Shown here piece after piece: positions 57,882 through 64,000 of a DNA stretch of 64,000 bases. Numbering within the stretch: position 1 is the first letter of the stretch; each line of letters begins with the position of its first letter. The notes under the pieces are model-generated. The model saw nothing but the letters and a program-made list of their open reading frames with translations, made no database searches and was not told the DNA's origin. The position numbers and the translations under genes are program-made. Source of the DNA: Promerops cafer (lineage: Eukaryota > Chordata > Aves > Passeriformes > Nectariniidae); the NCBI GenBank assembly GCA_013398275.1, contig VZSE01009355.1, forward strand, positions 124,001 through 188,000, given 5' to 3'.

Positions 57882-58894
57882 TACTAAAACATCAGCAAAA
57901 CCCACCCCCTCGGAGGTGGGGGCTGAGTGGGTGCACACCTTTCTCAAGCACTGTTCAAGCTACCCATAGACCATTTCATCACTGCCTGCATCAATAATGA
58001 GTCTCCCAGGTCTGTGTCTGGCAGCACCATTTGCAGCTTTGTTCATGCAAACCTTTATTACAGATATTCTGCAGCTAGGGAAATAATGGCCCGCAAAAAC
58101 CTAGTTTTCCCTAGTTTTTATTTTTAGTTGTTGTGACACAGATGAGTGAAATGTGCAGTTGAGACAAATATCTAAATATATTTTTGCCCATACTTGAATA
58201 TATCCAGGGAACCTTGGGTACAGAACTATCTTCATCTCCCACAGCAGCTCCCACCACAAATATAACCTCTCAGTTTTTACAGTAATCACAGTATCTTAAC
58301 AGTATCATTGGGATTAACTACTTTCACTCCCATTTCACAGGTAGAAAAGTAGCTTTAAATAGCTTCATTCTTCTTTTTAACTCAGAACCACTAAATGCAT
58401 TCTAGTTACAAGAAAACAACCCTTTCAACTGTGCTACTGAATCAACTTCGGCAAACACACCTCAGACTAAAATGAACATGTTTTGTCTTTACTGGTGCAA
58501 CATGTAGCAGCTACATGTTTATCAGTAATGCTTCAGGACAAAATAAAATTAAGTTAATTTTAGAAGCATAAACAAGTCCTTAATGTCTTTCCCAAACTTA
58601 TAAAGGCAATTCCCAGGGGAGTAAGGAGCTCAACACAGGTTAGTGACTTAACGACCGGACACTCCTTTCTGCCTAGCTGACCTCTGAGGAGAAATCCTGC
58701 AAAATTTCCAAGAAGCATGATCTTTTCCTTGGTCTCAGCAGGACTCAAAGTCCTGAGCACTTGGAATGGCACAAACACAATCTGCACAATGCTGAATCCT
58801 AGTTATGATAAGACCATGGGTGTTGGCAACATTTTTATAAATGCATTTGAAAAACACAATTTTAAATGTATTGTACATCATTCACTTAGTTATG
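57882..58894. other. Unique sequence, no gene recognised
   Basis: A stretch near 58316-58350 (CTCCCATTTCACAGGTAGAA) loosely resembles the conserved core of old LINE/SINE 3' ends, but it is too short to call. Confidence 0.45.
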
Positions 58895-58980
58895 GTGCAT
58901 TTTTAATTACTATTGCAATAACATCTGGAGGCCTTGGTCAGGTTCTGCCCTCACTGCCCCCAAACTGTGTGAGACACAAC
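58895..58980. mobile_element. Ancient L3/CR1-like relic
   Basis: TTTTAATTACTATTGCAATA, ACATCTGGAGGCCTTGGTCA, GGTTCTGCCCTCACTG follows an old amniote repeat that I recall as TATTGTAGCACCTAGAGGCC, CCAATCAGGATCGGGGCCCC, ATTGTGCTAGGCACTG. Divergence is high. Family name not certain. Confidence 0.45.
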
Positions 58981-59840
58981 TTTTCCGTGTTGTAGTGAAC
59001 GAGACCCTGCAGAATTCCTCGTGTAAAGGGAGAGGAAATGGGGACATGCTTCTGGCATCTGGGGCTGGCAGGCAACCAGGATGCTGTGGGATTGTCCGAT
59101 GGGCGCGTGTCCAGCTGGGAGAAGGGCCACAGCACGAGGCTGCGGCTGAAAACAAAACCTTCTCCCAAGCCTGCTTTCACACACAGCCCCACGAGGGGAA
59201 GCCAGTCAGCTGCAGGGCAGGCACATGACACTTCTCCTGCTCTGTGGCCTCAGTTAATCCAGCCTGCAGGTTCTCCAAGCAAGAGATGCTGGATAAGGGC
59301 AGGAGGGTTGGCCTTCCCTGCTAGGGAGAGATGGGAGCATCACTTAGTGCTCGATATCCAACAGCGCTCACGTCCTGGCAAGGGCAACCAGCCTCCCTCC
59401 CAAAAAGATCAGAATCCAAGAGAAAAGACTGAACACCCAGCTTAAGAAAACAGGGCCAGAGAGGGGCATGGCTGATGAAAGGCGGGGGTGTATTTCTGGA
59501 TGGAGTTGGGAGCTCGATTCCCAGATAAGCCCTCGGGCAGTCTCTACCAGCAAACACAGCAGTAAGCTCTACTTGTAAATATATATTTTCACTTACTCAA
59601 ACTGTAAACAGTGATGACAGCTGGGAGAAGAGCAAAGATGGGTAGGAGGGAGGAGAAGAGAGATTTTTTTGTTTTTTAATTTCTCGTGAAGAAATAAAGT
59701 TGCCAATTTCAGAACAGGTGAAAAAGTGTACTGGCATCAAACCAAAACCCAGCTCCTGCGTGACACATGCTGACAATCAAGGTTCATTGTTTTTTCACTG
59801 AATGAGATCATTTCACAAAGCATCAGAGTATTTTCAGGTT
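58981..59840. other. Unique, locally GC-rich sequence
   Basis: Overlapping frames on both strands (135 codons plus at 59038-59445, 97 minus) lie in a moderately GC-rich stretch. No domain or splice structure is recognised. Confidence 0.4.
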
Positions 59841-59912
59841 AGGGCCAGATCCTCACAGTGATACAAACCAGTGGGATGACTCAGTGCTGCTAAACTACAG
59901 AAGATCTGGCCT
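59841..59912. mobile_element. Palindromic MITE-like relic
   Basis: The ends AGGGCCAGATC (59841-59851) and GATCTGGCCTT (59903-59913) are inverted repeats with one mismatch, flanking about 50 bases that include CAGTGATACAAACCAG. This resembles an old reptilian palindromic repeat with GGGCCAGATCCTCAGCTGGT at its edge. In this copy the internal palindrome has decayed. The family assignment is from memory. Confidence 0.45.
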
Positions 59913-59913
59913 T

Positions 59914-61960
59914 CTATACAAAATTCAGATGCATGGATCATCAGAGAAAATGGACTTTCAAGGCCTTTAAATCCTTGTTCCTCAGATCCTGTGGATAATA
60001 TTGTTAGATCTTACAATTCCACTGTAATGATATTATCCTTCAAGTCATACACTTCCTAAAGAAATCATATGAAATTCTCACTTTGTAATAAACACACCAT
60101 ACATCCCAGTCTTCCTAAATTCCTGAAAAGGTTTTGAATCAGAAAAATGGAATCAATTAAATTCAAACCATGTGGAAGGAAGGCCTGTTCATTTCAAACA
60201 ATCAAACAATTTGTGCTTCTAAACATATTTTTGTTTGTTTATTTGTTTTAAAGTTCAAGTCAAATAAGCTGTTTTGATCTGTTGAACTGAACCCAAAATA
60301 TTTTCAGATGGTCAACTTGTAAACTTTCTGACATTGACTCATGTTTTTTCTTGCCAGATTCATGACTTTTATCTCTTTGGGACTCCTTGGGTTTTGAATG
60401 CCTCTTCTCAATTTTAAATAGTGGCTCAAACCCCAGTTAGGTTCTTTGTACCTGAGACAAGCTCCAGTGATTTAAAGCATTTTCAACTCCTTGCAAGCAG
60501 AAAAATTCTAGTACAAGTAACACCAATTTCTTCTGTACACTTCAAACAACACCACCTCAACTTTGCAGGGCTCTAAGCAAAAAAACTATAGTAGAGATGT
60601 AAACCTCAATTGCTTTCTGATAATTTGGCTCAATTTTCTGCATTCCAAGCCTGTCCTGCTTTGCCCACCTTAGCTAAAGTGTTCAGGGACTTCTCTGGAG
60701 CAAGAAAGTAGCTACTTAACAACATGTGAAGTGGGGGACTATGTTTTGCAGCTCTTCTTTCTTCTGTCAGCTGTTGTGCAGAGATGGCAGAGAGGAAGGA
60801 ATATTTTTGTATAGTTGCTCTTGGTGGAGGAGACACCAGGGGAAACTGGGGCTGTGGCAGAGGGAATAAAGCAACTGCTGTGTGCTGCACAGACTGAGAG
60901 ACTCCAACAAAGATAATGGGGCAAAATCCAGAAGTGTCTCTCCATGTCTCCATAGCCCATCTCACCCAATTCCCAGCAATTTCTGTAATACGTGAGTCTG
61001 ATGTGGTGATACAGCCTGTGTGTCGTTCTCTAAGTCCTTCCTAATTAACTTTTAACGTGGCCACTGCTGAGAGAGGATCTCAAGGTGTTTAACTTTCACA
61101 GATGGCCAGAGAAAAAGGATGGAAGTGCTATTCCCCCTGAGGGAAGTACAGCCAAGAGACAGAATCTTGGAACCACCGGTATCAGGCAATCCACACAGCA
61201 TAAAAATTTAAGAACATCCAAACTGCTGCAGGAATTTCGGTTGCAGTTTGATTTTTTAGGAAACCAAAGAATCTAACCACAGGTCACAACACAAAACAAA
61301 ATTCATTTTTGGTACTACTCAAGGAAGTGTGCTGCTGCAGGAACCAGCAGGTCCAAACCCAGAAGCTTCTCTGGCCTCAGCTTGCATTGACTTCTTCCAG
61401 TCCAGCCCTTTCACACCACAGGCCTCCTGTGCACCGCAGGCAGGTCAGCTTCTGTCTTTGGCAGAGAGATTTTCACCTGCAAAACAGGAATCACTGGAGC
61501 ACCGTTCAGCCTGGTGGGAAGATCATGACAGTAAATACTCAAAAAATACCAAATCACAAGCTGAGGAGAACAAAAGGGCTTGTCTAGAGCCACAGTTCAG
61601 GCAGTTGCCTCTGCCAAAAAAGCTCTAATGGGATGACAGGACATGACCAAAAAAAAATAAAAAAGGATTTCACCACCACCAGAGCCATGCCCTTTCCCAA
61701 GCATAAGCTGTACAACACAAGGACTTTGAAGCAGCACATCTGTATCCATGTTGTACAAGTAAACCACTAGTGTAGATCTGGTCTGGGCCCACAGCATGTT
61801 TGCCAGGTTGAGTTCACCTGGAAACAACCAGAGGCACAATCATGTATAAGTAGATGGAGCTGCCTTCCACAAGCAGAGACACTGAGAGTGAAGATCCTTC
61901 CCTGACAGACAGATTCAGAGTCTTCTGCCAATGTGGCTGTGTCAGAGGGAAGAGGAAGCA
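59914..61960. other. Unique sequence, no gene recognised
   Basis: Short overlapping ORFs (up to 111 codons, minus, 60630-60965) with no recognised domain. No CR1. Confidence 0.5.
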
Positions 61961-62228
61961 TGGAATCAGAGAATCATGGAGTTGATAAGGTTGGAAAAGG
62001 CCCCCGAGGACACCACATCCAACTGGTAACCCAGCATCTCCACGGTCACCACTAAACTGTGTCCTCAAGTGCCATATCCACATGTATTTTGAACACTTCC
62101 AGGGATGGTGACTCTACCTCTTCCCTGGGTAATCTGTTCCAATGCTTTACAACCCTTTCTGTTGAGACATTTTTCCTAATATTGCAGTCCCTGACTGATT
62201 CTGCTTTACACCAGTGCCTCTTTCTACA
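61961..62228 (-). mobile_element. Old CR1 LINE 3' fragment
   Basis: TGGAATCAGAGAATCATGGA, GATAAGGTTGGAAAAGGCCC, ACTTCCAGGGATGGTGACTC and GACATTTTTCCTAATATTGC follow the reverse-complement CR1 3' end. The many differences from the other copies suggest an older insertion. Confidence 0.92.
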
Positions 62229-64000
62229 GGCTTAGTTAAAATTTCATGGTTGAACTGGTGCAATTTTCTATGTGATCCTTTTTAAAATGGTTTGATTTTT
62301 TTTCCCACCAGGAGAACAAACAGAAACTGAATTGATAGCAAGCAGATTAACCCACTGAAAAGACACTGCATCAGGATTATGGTTTGGAATATTTGAAGAA
62401 TGTGAATACTGATAGAACAGAATCAGAAAGAGAGGTGGCCCTTCTTTTGTCACTTGTGCTTAGTTTGCACATGTTTCACTTTATCAGCTGCAGTAGAGTT
62501 TCTCCCAGTCTAAACCAGTGTTAGAGAAAGATGTAAGGCACAGGGAACACCAAGAGTGAGAATTTCTCAATTAGTGAACTGAACAATCTGGATCATATTT
62601 AAGCACATACATTTCATACACAGAAGACTGATGGGAAGGCATGAAGAAAAAAAAAATGCTTGTGAAGATGCTAAATGCAATTTATTCCAAGAAATAAGAT
62701 CAAAAGAAGTGTTTGAGCAGGAAAAAAATTATGTTGTATGCAAAGCAAAAAAAAATTAGCAAAAACAAATCTTCCTTGGCATTTACTCCAGAGAATACCA
62801 AGAAAACTAGAGGATAATTAAGCTTCTGTGTTGCATTACTTTAAAAATTCACTTGAATGAAAGCAAGCAGTACAATAATGAACTGAGTCAGAGAGCACTG
62901 TTCAATTAGAGGTAGAATTTAAGGGAGTTTATAAGAGCAACACTTAACAAAGAACAACTTGGTTGGGCTTATTGTTATGGAAAAGGGGGAAAAAAAGTTG
63001 TGGCGTGTTAAATGGCATTTATAAAATAGGAGGGTCTGATCAAACTGATCCAGATGAGTCCTCCACAGCAGTAAGACCTTAAAATTAGGTCAGGGGGATG
63101 AAAGGAGAGCTGAGTCTGAACTGTTTCGTACAAAGGCGATGTGACATATGGAACACGTTACAACTAAAGCAGGGAGCATGAATGTTTTCAGGAAAGAAAA
63201 TGACAGGGCACTCCATAAGGAAATTTACAACCATAGAAGTTTCAAAAGGAATACAATTCCTATTTATTTGTGTATTTGTTTAGGGCAGTCAACCATTGCC
63301 TGTGCTCCAAAGGATAAGCATTATTTATTCTTCTTTCCACCTTCCTAACAATGGTGTTTGTGGGGTTTGGTTTGTTCCATTTTCATTGGGCTGCAATTTT
63401 GCCTTCCCAGAACACAAAGGACAAGAGCTACTAACATTTTAAGGGCTATGCTCTTTAGGTTCAATAGTAACAGTTTAAAACCCCTTTTCTGTATTCTCTT
63501 CTGCTTTCACAAGGAGTTTTAAAAGTGAGGACTTTTCAGTACAAAACAGTCCTTAAACAAGTTGTTCCTCAGCCTCCCTGCTAGGTATTTCAGATTCTGT
63601 CTCCTGAAGGAAAATACTGAACACTAATCCAGAACTTCAATTTCAAATCTTGAACCTGAGACCTTACTGTAGTACGAAAATTTCTCTTCAGTAAGAAACA
63701 AATTAAAGAAAATTGAGAGATCATTCATTGTCTTTACACCATGTATAAAACTCTCATTTTCACTGCCAAAAATTGCAGGTTAGGAGGAAGGCAATGAAGT
63801 TACAATACAATTTTGTGGAGTGATACCTGCATTAAAGGCATTTCTTCTGCTAGAATGTAGACGAACTAGTCTCCTTTCTTGCAGTAATGCTGTTTTTTTC
63901 TTCCACATAGATGTAGACCAGCACAACCAGTTTCACTGTCTAAACTCAGTATTATTCCCAAATTTAAGGAAAAGGAAAGAATTTGGTGAACTGCTGATCT
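62229..64000. other. Unique AT-rich sequence to window end
   Basis: No exon, RNA gene or repeat family recognised. Only short chance ORFs. Confidence 0.5.

Noticed and set aside
58316..58350. MIR/L3 core-like CCCATTTCACAGGTAGAA
   Set aside because: Only about 20 bases match the remembered consensus.

Overview
This window looks like vertebrate, specifically avian, nuclear DNA. It is AT-rich (about 40% GC by eye), has no dense ORFs or operons, and carries many 5'-truncated CR1 retroposons whose 3' ends show the typical bird tail (repeats of ATTCTATG/ATTCTGTG and the complement, CACAGAATCA). I recognise no complete protein gene, rRNA, tRNA, CRISPR array or endogenous retrovirus. Almost all of the 60-250 codon ORFs are chance or composition-driven. 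The two N bases (3072 and 22072) mark assembly joins.

Layout. 1-5 kb: unique AT-rich DNA with a GGAA microsatellite inside a suspicious 151-bp duplication that contains an N, and a perfect HNF1-type palindrome. 5-14.3 kb: two closely related CR1 copies (5.09-5.92 and 13.97-14.25 kb) and two short relics. 18.7-19.6 kb: an old CR1, then a compact CpG cluster. 20.2 kb: a compound hexanucleotide array. 21.1-25.2 kb: two exon-like blocks, one per strand, and a CR1. 23.6-40.0 kb: no CR1 is visible in this stretch. It holds the most gene-like signals of the window: an exon-like block at 25.1 kb, a TAAT-rich block at 29.3 kb, a putative promoter, first exon and splice donor at 31.86-32.11 kb followed at once by a G-run cluster, then about 2.3 kb of strongly purine-rich plus strand (33.7-36.0 kb), and a small CpG/(CG)n patch at 38.1 kb. 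40-47.5 kb: a cluster of CR1 copies in both orientations and a long hexamer microsatellite beside a CR1 tail. 47.5-57.7 kb: mostly unique, with one cysteine-rich exon-like ORF, a paired 26-bp direct repeat and an A/C homopolymer block. 57.7-64 kb: two more CR1 copies and older relics, including a palindromic MITE-like remnant.

The best overall reading is an intergenic or long-intron interval with scattered regulatory elements, perhaps crossed by one or more unannotated (possibly noncoding) transcripts. The leading candidate is a plus-strand unit starting near 31.9 kb. This is inference from splice signals, G-run position and purine asymmetry; no homology to a named gene was established.
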